The notes under the pieces: model-generated
The model's input: the letters and a program-made list of their open reading frames with translations, nothing else
Told to the model about the DNA's origin: nothing
Databases searched by the model: none
Assembly (NCBI RefSeq): GCF_003415675.1
Contig: NZ_QFZK01000003.1
Location: forward strand, 310,001 to 374,000
Origin: Rhodoferax lacus
Lineage (GTDB): Bacteria; Pseudomonadota; Gammaproteobacteria; Burkholderiales; Burkholderiaceae_C
Direction: 5' to 3'
Length of the DNA: 64,000 bases
Part shown: positions 1 to 8,381 of the stretch, piece after piece
How positions within the stretch are numbered: the first letter of the stretch is position 1
Layout: each line of letters opens with the position of its first letter
Position numbers and translations under genes: made by a program

Positions 1-1409
1 AGACCGGCACCGGCAAGACTGCTGCCTTCGCATTGCCGCTGTTGCAGCGCATGATGAAGCACGAGAACCCCTCCACCTCGCCCGCACGCCACCCGGTGCG
101 CGCCCTGGTGCTGCTGCCCACACGCGAACTGGCTGACCAGGTGGCGCAGCAGGTCAAGCTGTATGCCAAGTACACCAACCTGCGCAGCGCCGTGGTGTTT
201 GGCGGCATGGACATGAAGCCGCAAACCCTGGAGCTCAAGGCCGGGGTCGAGGTGCTGGTGGCCACACCGGGCCGCCTGCTGGACCATATCGAAGCCAAGA
301 CTGCTGTCCTGAACCAGGTGGAGTACGTGGTACTGGACGAGGCCGACCGCATGCTCGACATCGGCTTTCTGCCGGACCTGCAGCGCATCCTGTCCTACCT
401 GCCCAAGCAGCGCATTACCCTGCTGTTCTCGGCCACCTTCTCTCCCGAGATCAAGCGCCTGGCCAGCAGCTACCTGCAAAACCCGGTGACGATCGAGGTG
501 GCGCGCTCCAACGCCACGGCCTCCACCGTGGAGCAGCATTTCTACAGCGTCAATGAAGACGGCAAGCGCCACGCCCTGCATCAAATATTGAAGACGCGCG
601 GCATGAAGCAGGCCTTTGTGTTTGTGAACAGCAAGCTCGGTTGTGCCCGACTGGCCCGCTCGCTGGAGCGCGAAGGTCTGAAGACTGCTGCCCTGCATGG
701 CGACAAGAGCCAGGACGAGCGCCTCAAAGCCCTGGAGTCCTTCAAGAAGGGCGAAGTCGACCTGCTGGTGTGTACCGATGTGGCCGCGCGCGGCCTGGAC
801 ATCAAGGACGTGCCGGCAGTGTTCAACTTCGATGTGCCCTTCAACGCCGAAGACTATGTGCACCGCATCGGCCGCACCGGCCGCGCCGGAGCGTCTGGCC
901 TGGCGGTGAGCTTTGTGGGTGGCGGCAACGACGCCCGCCTGGTGGCCGACATCGAGAAGCTGATCAAGACCAAGATCGAGATCGAGGCGATGGAGTTTGA
1001 CGAAGACCAGCCCGACATCCGCAAGCAGGGCCGCATCAACGACGGCCGCCGCATGTACCACGAAGACGGCGGCAGCGAAGGTGGCGACAACGGCCGCAGC
1101 GCACCCCGCAGCGGTTCACGCAATGAGCCGCGCGGCGAAGGCCGAGGCGACTCGCGTGGTGATGCGCGTGGCGAGTCCCGCAGCAGCGGCCGGGGGGATG
1201 GCCGCCGCGAAGGTGGCAACGAAGGCCGCCGAGAATATGCACGCCCGGTGCCCGCCTCGCGCGACCCCTTCTTTGACAAGCCCTACGAGCCCAGCGCTGC
1301 TGCCGACGCGGCACCCTCCTGGGAAGCATCGGCCAAGACGGCCACACGCAGCATTTCGGCCAACATCAAGCCCAAGCGCAAGGTGGCAGCACTCTTCAAG
1401 GCGGAATAA
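1..1409 (+). CDS. rhlE: DEAD-box ATP-dependent RNA helicase, RhlE-like (5' partial)
   Basis: This is an RNA-unwinding ATPase of the cytoplasm, probably acting in ribosome assembly or RNA decay. The window starts inside motif I: the first full codons read TGTGKT, so the Q motif and the true start lie upstream. PTRELA, TPGR, DEAD (around bases 336-347), SAT and the HRIGRTGRAG motif VI follow in order, which gives a complete second RecA-like domain. The tail after about base 1040 is a low-complexity Arg/Gly/Ser region, as in RhlE-type proteins, followed by a basic KPKRK end. Naming it RhlE rather than another DEAD-box member is an inference from that tail. A terminator follows directly. Confidence 0.9.
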   Translation, partial: TGTGKTAAFALPLLQRMMKHENPSTSPARHPVRALVLLPTRELADQVAQQVKLYAKYTNLRSAVVFGGMDMKPQTLELKAGVEVLVATPGRLLDHIEAKTAVLNQVEYVVLDEADRMLDIGFLPDLQRILSYLPKQRITLLFSATFSPEIKRLASSYLQNPVTIEVARSNATASTVEQHFYSVNEDGKRHALHQILKTRGMKQAFVFVNSKLGCARLARSLEREGLKTAALHGDKSQDERLKALESFKKGEVDLLVCTDVAARGLDIKDVPAVFNFDVPFNAEDYVHRIGRTGRAGASGLAVSFVGGGNDARLVADIEKLIKTKIEIEAMEFDEDQPDIRKQGRINDGRRMYHEDGGSEGGDNGRSAPRSGSRNEPRGEGRGDSRGDARGESRSSGRGDGRREGGNEGRREYARPVPASRDPFFDKPYEPSAAADAAPSWEASAKTATRSISANIKPKRKVAALFKAE

Positions 1410-1438
1410 GCAAACGGGCGTCCAGCCCGTTGCCAGAG

Positions 1439-1461
1439 AACGGACCGCAAGGTCCGTTTTT
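1439..1461 (+). terminator. Rho-independent terminator after the RNA helicase
   Basis: An 8-bp stem (AACGGACC/GGTCCGTT) closed by a GCAA loop runs into a T-tract. A second small hairpin (AACGGGC/GCCCGTT, 1413-1431) lies just after the stop codon. The terminator sits between the helicase and the convergent apaH gene. Confidence 0.8.
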
Positions 1462-1465
1462 GCTT

Positions 1466-2317
1466 TCAGTCGCCGGGGGCTTGTGCCTGTTCGCACTGCA
1501 CTTGGATCAGTTCGCTGTCCCAGCCCTGTGCACGCGGCGCAATGCAGAGCGCACTCAAGGCACCACCCCATACACAACCGGTATCCAGGGACAGCACGTC
1601 CGTGCGGCCCAGCCAGCCCAGCGTGGACCAATGGCCAAAGGCCACGGTGGTATGGGCCGTCTGGCGGCCCGGCACTTCAAACCAGGGCAGGTACCCAGCC
1701 GGTGCGGCCTCGGGCTTGCCGCTGAAGGCAAACTCCATGTGGCCGTCAGCAGTGCACACACGCATGCGGGTGAGGGCATTGACGATGACGCGCAGGCGCT
1801 CGGGCCCCTGCAGGCGGTCATCCCAGGCGTCGGGAGCATTGCCATACATGGTGGCGAAGAAGGCGGCCACATCGGCAGAGCGCAGGGCGGCCTCCACCTC
1901 GCGCGCCAGTTGCACCGTCTGGTCGGCAGTCCAGGCGGGCAGCACACCGGCGTGCACCATCAACAGGTCCTGGCCGCCCCAGCGCTCCTGGATGGCCATG
2001 TTCTGGTGGCGCAGCCACTCCAGCATGGCGTGGCGGTCGGGCGCGTCCAGAATGCCTTGCAGCGTGTCCCGGCGCCCGGGCTTGCGCACCCCATACGAGA
2101 CGGCCAGCAAATGCAGGTCGTGGTTGCCCAGCAGGCAGCGGGCCGAGGCGCCATAGCCCATCAGGCGGCGCAGCACGGCATCCGATGCGGGGCCGCGGTT
2201 GACCAGATCGCCCAAAAAATACAGGGTGTCACGGCTGGGTGAGAAGGCAATGGTTTGCAGCAGACGCTGCAGGGGCGCATCGCAACCCTGCAGATCGCCG
2301 ATAAGGTAAAGTGACAT
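1466..2317 (-). CDS. apaH: Symmetrical bis(5'-nucleosyl)-tetraphosphatase ApaH
   Basis: This enzyme hydrolyses Ap4A symmetrically to two ADP and also acts on Np4-capped RNA. The chosen ATG gives 283 aa starting MSLYLIGDLQGC, the usual ApaH length. The open frame runs about 60 codons further upstream, but that part overlaps the divergent gene and looks non-coding. Metallophosphoesterase motifs are visible: GDLQGC near residue 7, GDLVNRGP near 36, GNHDLHLL near 63, and FGHWSTLG and DTGCVWGG toward the C-terminus. The first motif has Gln where E. coli ApaH has His; I recall this variant in other proteobacterial ApaH proteins. The gene is divergent from the CBS-domain protein with only 24 bp between starts. 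Confidence 0.92.
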   Translation of the reverse strand: MSLYLIGDLQGCDAPLQRLLQTIAFSPSRDTLYFLGDLVNRGPASDAVLRRLMGYGASARCLLGNHDLHLLAVSYGVRKPGRRDTLQGILDAPDRHAMLEWLRHQNMAIQERWGGQDLLMVHAGVLPAWTADQTVQLAREVEAALRSADVAAFFATMYGNAPDAWDDRLQGPERLRVIVNALTRMRVCTADGHMEFAFSGKPEAAPAGYLPWFEVPGRQTAHTTVAFGHWSTLGWLGRTDVLSLDTGCVWGGALSALCIAPRAQGWDSELIQVQCEQAQAPGD

Positions 2318-2341
2318 GAACGCATTTTCACTTAAGGGTGC

Positions 2342-3661
2342 ATGGACTTTCTGGTTATTCTGATTCTCACGCTGCTCAACGGCGCCTTTGCCATGTCGGA
2401 GCTGGCACTCACCGCCAGCAAGAAGGTGCGGCTGCAGACCATGGCCGAAGAAGGCGACAAGGGCGCGCAGGCCGCACTGGATCTGCTGGGCAACCCCACG
2501 CAATTCTTGTCGGTTGTCCAGGTGGGCATTACCAGCATTGGCATGCTCAACGCGGTGGTGGGTGAAGCGGCCTTTGGTGATGGGCTGGCGGCGTTTCTGG
2601 AGAAGTCATTCGATATTTCACACAAGGCCGCGGGTGCCAGCGCCACCGCGCTGGTGGTGACTGGCATCACCTTCATCACCATCCTGTTTGGCGAGCTGGT
2701 GCCAAAGCGCATAGGCCAGCTCTACCCCGAGGCGGTGGCGCGCCTGGTGTCGCGCCCCATGCAGTGGGTGGCCCTGGTGGCCAAGCCCTTTGTGCGGCTG
2801 CTGTCGCTGTGCACCCACGGCATGCTGCGCCTGCTGCAGATCGACACCAGCGACAACCGCGTGGTGACCGAAGCCGAGATTTCCGCCAGCCTGGAAGACG
2901 GTGTGGACGCCGGCATCATTGAGGTGCACGAGCACCAGATGGTGCGCAATGTGTTCCATCTGGATGACCGCACCCTGACCTCCATGATGCTGCCGCGCGC
3001 CGACATGGCCTGGCTGGACGCCAACAGCACCGTGGCCGATGCCCTGCAGCAGGCCAGTGGCACCGGAGACAAGGGTGCGCACTCCTGGTACCCGGTGTGC
3101 CGCGGCTCACTCGATGATGTGGTGGGTGTGGTCAGCGTGGCCCGTCTGCTGGAGCGCGGTGTGCGCTATCCCTATGGGGTGGGCGCACTGGTGGAGCCCG
3201 CCGTGTTTGTGCCGGAAACCCTGACAGGTATGGAGCTGATCGAGCAGTTCCGCACCAAGGCCGCGCGCATGGTGATGGTGGTGGACGAATACGGCGTGGT
3301 GCAGGGCCTGATCACGCCGCTGGATGTGCTCGAAGCCATTACTGGCGAACTCAAACCCGATCAACACGACCAGGCCTGGGCCATCCACCAGGCCGACGGC
3401 AGCTGGCTGTTGGAGGGGCAAATGCCGGTGGCCGAACTCAAGGCCCGGCTGGGCATTGAGCAGGAACTGCCGCAGGAAGACCGTGGCCGCTACAGCACGC
3501 TGGCCGGTCTGCTGATGACAGTGTCCGGTCGCATGCCCGAGCGCGGTGAAAAAGTCACTTGTGCGCACTGGCAGTTCGAGGTCACCGCTCTGGAGGGCAG
3601 GCGCATTGACAAGGTGCAGGCGCTGGCGCTCAAGCCGCCCCCGGGCGACCCCGCTGCCTAA
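2342..3661 (+). CDS. Hemolysin-family membrane protein with CNNM and CBS domains (YtfL/CorC-HlyC type)
   Basis: This inner-membrane protein belongs to the CNNM/CorC-HlyC family, whose members are linked to Mg2+ or Co2+ efflux or other cation homeostasis. The 439-aa product opens with a hydrophobic DUF21-type segment (residues about 1-180, including LTASKKVRLQ and FGELVPKRIG). A CBS pair follows (about 200-340, with MLPRADMAWLD and VDEYGVVQGLITPLDVLEAI), then a CorC_HlyC C-terminal domain (about 350-430). It overlaps the convergent downstream gene by 4 bp at the stop codons. The transported ion cannot be read from the sequence. Confidence 0.88.
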   Translation: MDFLVILILTLLNGAFAMSELALTASKKVRLQTMAEEGDKGAQAALDLLGNPTQFLSVVQVGITSIGMLNAVVGEAAFGDGLAAFLEKSFDISHKAAGASATALVVTGITFITILFGELVPKRIGQLYPEAVARLVSRPMQWVALVAKPFVRLLSLCTHGMLRLLQIDTSDNRVVTEAEISASLEDGVDAGIIEVHEHQMVRNVFHLDDRTLTSMMLPRADMAWLDANSTVADALQQASGTGDKGAHSWYPVCRGSLDDVVGVVSVARLLERGVRYPYGVGALVEPAVFVPETLTGMELIEQFRTKAARMVMVVDEYGVVQGLITPLDVLEAITGELKPDQHDQAWAIHQADGSWLLEGQMPVAELKARLGIEQELPQEDRGRYSTLAGLLMTVSGRMPERGEKVTCAHWQFEVTALEGRRIDKVQALALKPPPGDPAA

Positions 3662-4428
3662 AGGCGCCCGCTGAGGCGGTAGGCGGCAATGCCCAGCCAT
3701 TCGTGCAGCAGCATCTCCCAACGGTCTGCGCCAGCGCTCAGGGAGTAGCTGGTCCACGGTGTGCTGCCTCCGGTGCGAAAGTCCACCGGGTAGGGCGTGA
3801 CGTCCCAGCCGGCTTTTTGAAACGTGGCCATGGAGCGTGGCATGTGCCAGGCCGAGGTCATCAGCAGCCAGGACTTGCTGGCATCCACACCCGGCAACTC
3901 GCGCGTGAAGACGGCATTCTCATAGGTGTTGTGGGAGCGTGACTCCAGCGTCAGCGCTTGCCGGGGAATACCCATGCTGTCAAAAAACTGCAATGCCCGT
4001 TCGGCCTCGCTGGGGCCGCTGCCAAACAACTCGCCCTCGCCGCCGGTAAACACCAGGTGCAGACCCGGGTTGCGTCGCCAAAGTGACACGGCCATGGTCA
4101 GGCGCTCGGCACTGCCGTTGAGCAAGGGCTGTGTGTGGTACTGGCTGACACGCCCGGACTCCAGGGCGCCACCCAGAACAATCACGCCAGCGTAGGCTCG
4201 CAGATCGGCATCGGGCGCCATCTCGGCGTATTGAGTTTCGAGCTGGCCCAGCAGCGCGTCGGGCACAGGCTGCAGGCCCAGCAGCAACAGCAGGCCCATG
4301 GCCGCCAGGCTGGCGCGGCGCGCCCAGGCCGGGCGCCACCTGGCCACCAGCAGGGACAGCAGCAAAAGGGCCAGCACCGCGTTCAGGGGCTGGGCCAGCA
4401 GATTGAGTAACTTGGAAAGCAGTTGCAT
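3658..4428 (-). CDS. ElyC/SanA/YdcF family (DUF218) membrane-anchored protein
   Basis: The 256-aa protein begins with two hydrophobic helices (about residues 8-28 and 40-55), and the DUF218 domain then probably faces the periplasm. Family motifs visible are VIVLGGALESGR, LVFTGGEG and SRSHNTYENAVFTRE, ending in YSLSAGADRWEMLLHEWLG. Members such as E. coli ElyC act in envelope and lipid-carrier homeostasis; which role applies here is unknown. The gene is convergent with the CBS-domain gene and overlaps its stop. Confidence 0.85.
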   Translation of the reverse strand: MQLLSKLLNLLAQPLNAVLALLLLSLLVARWRPAWARRASLAAMGLLLLLGLQPVPDALLGQLETQYAEMAPDADLRAYAGVIVLGGALESGRVSQYHTQPLLNGSAERLTMAVSLWRRNPGLHLVFTGGEGELFGSGPSEAERALQFFDSMGIPRQALTLESRSHNTYENAVFTRELPGVDASKSWLLMTSAWHMPRSMATFQKAGWDVTPYPVDFRTGGSTPWTSYSLSAGADRWEMLLHEWLGIAAYRLSGRL

Positions 4429-4514
4429 GAAGAGGCCTTTGCAGCGATGCTAGCAGCCACGCAAGTCCGATCCGCTGCCTCGATGCAGTCTCCTGTCACC
4501 CCTGGCCCGGGCTG

Positions 4515-4527
4515 CCGATAAAATCGG
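4515..4527. promoter_or_regulatory. 13-bp palindrome before the HTH-receiver gene
   Basis: CCGAT-AAA-ATCGG is a perfect inverted repeat ending 22 bp before the start codon of the HTH-receiver gene. It could be an operator, or simply overlap an A/T-rich -10 element. No experimental or family-based match is claimed. Confidence 0.3.
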
Positions 4528-4549
4528 AACAAATCAATAGAAACGGTTT

Positions 4550-5179
4550 ATGCGCAAAACTCCTGCCAATGCAGATGTCATGACAACCCGCGAAGCGGGT
4601 GAGGCCTTGGGTGTTGCGGTTCGAACCGTGCAACTCTGGGTTGAAGCCGGTGTGCTGCCAGCCTGGCGTACGGCCGGGGGCCACAGGCGTATTGCCCGCA
4701 GTGCCGTTGACAAGCTGATGGCCGAGCGCCAGAACGATCTGGTCCCTCTGGGCACCGCCACCACCACTCCCACACATCCTGCACTCAGACTTTTGCTGGT
4801 CGAAGATGATCCGGTGCTGCTGCGTCTGTTTCACGGCGTGGTGGCATCCTGGGATTTTCCGGTGGAGCTGTTTACCGCCACCAACGGTTTTGAAGGGCTG
4901 GTGCGCATTGGTGAAATGCGCCCCGACATCGTGGTGTCCGATCTGGTCATGCCCGGCATGGACGGCTTCGAGATGCTGCGCGCCCTCAAGAAACCCGGCT
5001 CCGGCTTTGGCAACCTCAAGCTGCTGGTTATCTCGGCCCTGAGCAGCGAAGACATCGAGGCCCGTGGCGGCCTGCCAGAGGGCGTGACCTGTTTCCACAA
5101 GCCGGTCAACTACGTCAAGCTGGAGACGCTGGTGCACAAATACTTCAGCGACCGCCTGCAACGCCTGGCGGGCGCCTGA
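4550..5179 (+). CDS. Response regulator with N-terminal MerR/excisionase-type HTH and C-terminal receiver
   Basis: In this 209-aa protein the DNA-binding part comes first. Residues about 10-60 (MTTREAGEALGVAVRTVQLW, then AWRTAGGHRRI) match the helix-turn-helix of MerR/excisionase-like proteins. Residues about 78-200 form a CheY-like receiver with LLLVEDD, the phospho-acceptor Asp in VVSDLVMPGMDG, and the conserved Lys in CFHKPVNY. No histidine kinase lies beside it, so it is an orphan regulator. Its inverted domain order differs from OmpR/NarL regulators. Targets are unknown; a small palindrome just upstream could be its own operator. Confidence 0.85.
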   Translation: MRKTPANADVMTTREAGEALGVAVRTVQLWVEAGVLPAWRTAGGHRRIARSAVDKLMAERQNDLVPLGTATTTPTHPALRLLLVEDDPVLLRLFHGVVASWDFPVELFTATNGFEGLVRIGEMRPDIVVSDLVMPGMDGFEMLRALKKPGSGFGNLKLLVISALSSEDIEARGGLPEGVTCFHKPVNYVKLETLVHKYFSDRLQRLAGA

Positions 5180-5210
5180 GTGGCCGACTGCGGCGACGCT
5201 GGTTGACGGT

Positions 5211-6458
5211 TTAGCCGCCCTGCCCGGGGCGCCCGGCACGCACCCGCTGGGTGCCCGGAACGCCGAGCTGCGGATGCAACTGCCCCGCAATGATCCAGGC
5301 CAGCAGCAGGGCACATCCGCCGGCCGCAAATACCGCCGACACGCCGGCAAACTGCAACACCAGCCAGGCCAACCCCGGCGAGAGAATGCCCGACACGTCC
5401 CGGAAGCTGGAGTACACCGCTGACATTTCCGTGCGCTCGGAGGGCTTTACCGACATCAGGAACGGCAGGCCTGCACACACGTCCAGCAGCACCAGGCAAT
5501 AGGACCCCAGCAGCAGCACCCCTATGGTGGCCCAGGGCAGCGGCGAGAGCAGCGTGGCCAGGATGAAGCACACTCCGCCCAGCAAAAAGCCGGTGCGCAT
5601 AGCCCGGCGCAGGGAATGGCGCCGCACCCAGTGAAACAGCAGGGGGGCTGCGAACAGGCCCATATTGGCCAGCGAGGTGGCAATGCCGCCCACGTTGTCC
5701 CCCAGCCCGTGCTCCACCGCAAAGATGCCCACATAGACAAAGTAAAACCACCAGCCGCAGGAGCGCATCACCGCAAACAGCCAGCCGCCAATCAGGCGCG
5801 GCTGCCGGAAGAAGCGTCGCAGGTAAACCCAGGGGTGCGCCGCACCCCGCGCCTGGCGCAGCATCACACGGCCGTTGCCCAGACGGATCTTCCAGATGTA
5901 GAACAGGATGGCACTGGCACCCAGCCCCGCCATGAGAAACGGCGAGCCATGCCACAGCGGCAGCAGCTGCACACCCAGGGCAGGCCCCAGCACCCAGCCC
6001 AGGCCGCCATAAAACATGCGCAGCGATTCCAGCCGCGCGAACTCGGTCTTGGCCACATGGTCCAGCACATAGGCGTTGAAGCAGACAAAGGAGGTGGCCG
6101 CCGCCATGGTGTTGCACAGCAGGGCCACGGCCATCCACTTGCCGCCCAGCATGCCAAAGGCGGCCGACAGCACATACAGGCACAGCCCGCCGCAATACAC
6201 CCAGCGGCGCTGCAGGCGCTGCGCCAGCAGGGGCACACCCAGAGCCGTGAGCAGCGACAGCACACCCACCACAAAGTACAGCTCCGACACCACCTGCGCA
6301 TCACCCCAGGCGCGGTACATCAGCAGCGGAAAGACAGCCAGGGTGGAGCCCCGCACCAGCGCCTCCAGCCCGGCAATGGTGGCGAACTGCAGCACGCCGG
6401 GCGTGGCGTGTGCTGATGCGCTGTCGGCAGTGGGAGGCAGGGGTTGGCTATCTGGCAT
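5211..6458 (-). CDS. MFS transporter
   Basis: This is a 415-aa polytopic membrane protein with about 12 hydrophobic segments, typical of the major facilitator superfamily. The start is the ATG at MPDSQPLPPTADS; the longer open frame upstream would run into the divergent thioesterase gene. Recognisable parts are an N-terminal half with LTALGVPLLAQRLQRRW in the loop 2-3 region and a long central basic loop (RQARGAAHPWVYLRRFFRQPR). The substrate is unknown; several branches of the family would fit. The start is 46 bp from the divergent ybgC-like gene. Confidence 0.8.
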   Translation of the reverse strand: MPDSQPLPPTADSASAHATPGVLQFATIAGLEALVRGSTLAVFPLLMYRAWGDAQVVSELYFVVGVLSLLTALGVPLLAQRLQRRWVYCGGLCLYVLSAAFGMLGGKWMAVALLCNTMAAATSFVCFNAYVLDHVAKTEFARLESLRMFYGGLGWVLGPALGVQLLPLWHGSPFLMAGLGASAILFYIWKIRLGNGRVMLRQARGAAHPWVYLRRFFRQPRLIGGWLFAVMRSCGWWFYFVYVGIFAVEHGLGDNVGGIATSLANMGLFAAPLLFHWVRRHSLRRAMRTGFLLGGVCFILATLLSPLPWATIGVLLLGSYCLVLLDVCAGLPFLMSVKPSERTEMSAVYSSFRDVSGILSPGLAWLVLQFAGVSAVFAAGGCALLLAWIIAGQLHPQLGVPGTQRVRAGRPGQGG

Positions 6459-6504
6459 GGGCTGGCCAGTATCGCATCGCTGCAGCGGCTGGCGCTGGCA
6501 AATA

Positions 6505-6948
6505 ATGGAGGCCTTTGAAAGGCAGGCCATTACCGTGACAGACACAGGCAATACTTCGCAGACCACTCCCCACAGCGTGCGCGTGTACTGGGAAGACACC
6601 GATGCAGGCGGCGTGGTGTATTACGCCAACTACCTCAAATTTTTTGAGCGCGCCCGCACCGAGTGGCTGCGCGCATTAGGCCTGGAGCAAAGTGCCTTGC
6701 AGGCCCAGGCCGATTGCATCTTCGTGGTGGCCGAGGTGCAGCTGCGCTATCTGGCACCGGCCCGGCTGGATGACCTGCTCACCATCACCGTCAAGGTCAC
6801 CGAGCGGGGCCGCGCCTCATTGCAACTGCAGCAGCAGGCCTGGCGCGGCGACACCTTGCTGGCCGAGGGGCAGGTGCGTGTGGGCTGCGTGCGGGCCTCC
6901 ACACTCAAGCCTTGCCGCATACCGGAGCAGCTCAGCGCCCGCTTGTGA
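6505..6948 (+). CDS. ybgC: YbgC/FadM-type acyl-CoA thioesterase
   Basis: This small hot-dog-fold thioesterase of 147 aa hydrolyses acyl-CoA thioesters; in many bacteria it sits with tol-pal, but no tol gene is near here. The motif RVYWEDTDAGGVVYYANYLKF contains the catalytic Asp of the YbgC family, followed by FFERARTEWLRALG. The start is uncertain: the ATG used here has no clear Shine-Dalgarno, while an in-frame GTG at 6535 has GAAAGG upstream and would give 137 aa. Both are within family length. Confidence 0.85.
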   Translation: MEAFERQAITVTDTGNTSQTTPHSVRVYWEDTDAGGVVYYANYLKFFERARTEWLRALGLEQSALQAQADCIFVVAEVQLRYLAPARLDDLLTITVKVTERGRASLQLQQQAWRGDTLLAEGQVRVGCVRASTLKPCRIPEQLSARL

Positions 6949-6957
6949 AGCATGGGC

Positions 6958-6991
6958 GATTGCCACGCGGCTGCAAGCGCCTGTGGCAATC
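6958..6991. terminator. Stem-loop between convergent ybgC and GNAT genes
   Basis: GATTGCCAC and GTGGCAATC form a 9-bp perfect inverted repeat around a 16-nt loop. It lies between two converging stop codons. There is no T-tract, so intrinsic termination is doubtful; it may only stabilise 3' ends. Confidence 0.35.
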
Positions 6992-7012
6992 CCTGGCGCT
7001 GGCAATAAGTGC

Positions 7013-7540
7013 CTACAAGGACTTTTCCATGAACCGGATGAAGGGATGCAATTCCTTGGGGGCCTCCACTTCGTCATAGGGCGGGCGGTCCAGGAAACCG
7101 TGCTGCTCATAGACGCGCTGAGCGGATTGCATGAAAGGCGCCGTGTCCAGAACCATGCGCTGGTAGCCATACGACTTTGCATCGCTGAGGATGCGCTGCA
7201 ATATGGCGTCACCCAGGCGCTTGCCCCGAAAGGCCGGGCGCACATAAATGCGTTTGACCTCGGCCACGCCATCGCGGACAAAGCGCAAACCGCCCATACC
7301 AGCCAGTGCGCCATCGAATTCCACCAAATAAAAGGCCCCGCGCGGTGGTGCATCACCGCACACCTTGTTCACCGTGCTCTCCACATACGACGCTACGTCC
7401 ATACCCAGCATGTCTACGCCGGACTTGCCCGTGATCTTCCCGAAGCCATCGAGCACCCAACCCAGGTATTCGATGTTGAGTTCAATGAGCTGCTTGCGAT
7501 GCAGCGCTGCATCAGCGAGGATGAATTGGGGGTTGGTCAT
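7013..7540 (-). CDS. GNAT family N-acetyltransferase
   Basis: This 175-aa protein carries the Gcn5-related acetyl-CoA fold. Motif A is seen as VKRIYVRPAFRGKRLGDAIL (R-G-K-R-L-G binds the pyrophosphate of acetyl-CoA), preceded by LAGMGGLRFV and followed by YGYQRMVLDTAPFMQSAQRVYEQHGF, the usual strand 5/helix 4 region. The acceptor substrate is unknown. It is convergent with ybgC and 60 bp downstream of the YceI lipoprotein gene on the same strand. Confidence 0.85.
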   Translation of the reverse strand: MTNPQFILADAALHRKQLIELNIEYLGWVLDGFGKITGKSGVDMLGMDVASYVESTVNKVCGDAPPRGAFYLVEFDGALAGMGGLRFVRDGVAEVKRIYVRPAFRGKRLGDAILQRILSDAKSYGYQRMVLDTAPFMQSAQRVYEQHGFLDRPPYDEVEAPKELHPFIRFMEKSL

Positions 7541-7600
7541 GGTTGATCAGTATGCGTCATGCCCTTGAGGTGGCACATGCCGTGAGCGCGGCGGAGCGGC

Positions 7601-8356
7601 TCAAGGGCGCACCGGCACGGCCTGCAGCACAAACTCCAGCACCAGCGGGTCTTGCACCGCCAGCAGCCCGCCCAGCATGGAAAAGGGGCGCAGGCCGAAA
7701 TCGGTTTGCAGCAGCACCAGGGCACCCTGCACCTGCAGGCCCGTGGGCGTCTGTGCCACCGTCAGCGCCACCCATTGCGTGTGGCGCTGGCCATGCAAGT
7801 CCACGGCAATCTGCGCCGACAGCTTGGGCATCTCACCCACCACCCGCAGCGAAGCCACGTGCACCAGCGGATAGCGCCCGGCCTGCAGGCCGAACTCTCC
7901 CAGCATGTTCTCGCGCGTGCTCGCCACCATGGCTGGACCTATGGCCGAGGCAAAGGCCTCGCCCAAGGCGCTGCGCTGCTCGGGCTTGTCCACTTCCATG
8001 TCCTCCAGGCGGAACTCCAGGTCAAAGCGTGCGTCATCCCGCCCGGGTTGTGCCAGCGCCACAAAGCCCTTGGCCAAGGGCGCTGACAGCACATGGTTGT
8101 GGCCGAACTGGCGCGCGCCGCCTCCGCGAAAGGCGTAGATGCGCACCACAGAAGCTTCCGGGTTGAGCCGGTAGACCCGCGCATCTGCGTTGCCAATCAA
8201 GGGGCCGTAGACCGCATCCAGGTCTGGCGCAGGGGCTTCGGCACTGGCAGGTGCACGGGCTGCGTCGGCTCTTGGCGCTTGCGTGCTGCAGCCGGGCAGG
8301 GCGAGCAGACAGCACAGGGCACAGAGGGCTATCCAGGGAGGGGGTGTGTGTTGCAT
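7601..8356 (-). CDS. YceI-family lipoprotein
   Basis: The N-terminus is a lipoprotein signal peptide with lipobox LPGC at about residues 20-23, followed by an Ala/Pro-rich linker. The remaining ~190 residues resemble the YceI lipocalin-like barrel, including QFGHNHVLSAPLAKGFVAL, FDLEFRLEDMEVDKPEQR and SAQIAVDLHGQRHTQWVALTV. YceI proteins bind isoprenoid-type lipids or are induced by stress, and most are soluble periplasmic proteins, so lipid anchoring is a variation. Ligand and role are unknown. Confidence 0.75.
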   Translation of the reverse strand: MQHTPPPWIALCALCCLLALPGCSTQAPRADAARAPASAEAPAPDLDAVYGPLIGNADARVYRLNPEASVVRIYAFRGGGARQFGHNHVLSAPLAKGFVALAQPGRDDARFDLEFRLEDMEVDKPEQRSALGEAFASAIGPAMVASTRENMLGEFGLQAGRYPLVHVASLRVVGEMPKLSAQIAVDLHGQRHTQWVALTVAQTPTGLQVQGALVLLQTDFGLRPFSMLGGLLAVQDPLVLEFVLQAVPVRP

Positions 8357-8381
8357 GCGGGTTTCGATGCGCTTCGGGACA

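Noticed and set aside
1430-2242. 270-codon plus-strand frame opposite apaH
   Set aside because: Antisense to apaH, starts in the terminator region, and shows no family motif.
6958-6991. Stem-loop between ybgC and the GNAT gene as a firm terminator
   Set aside because: The stem is good but has a 16-nt loop and no T-tract on either strand, so it is listed only at low confidence.
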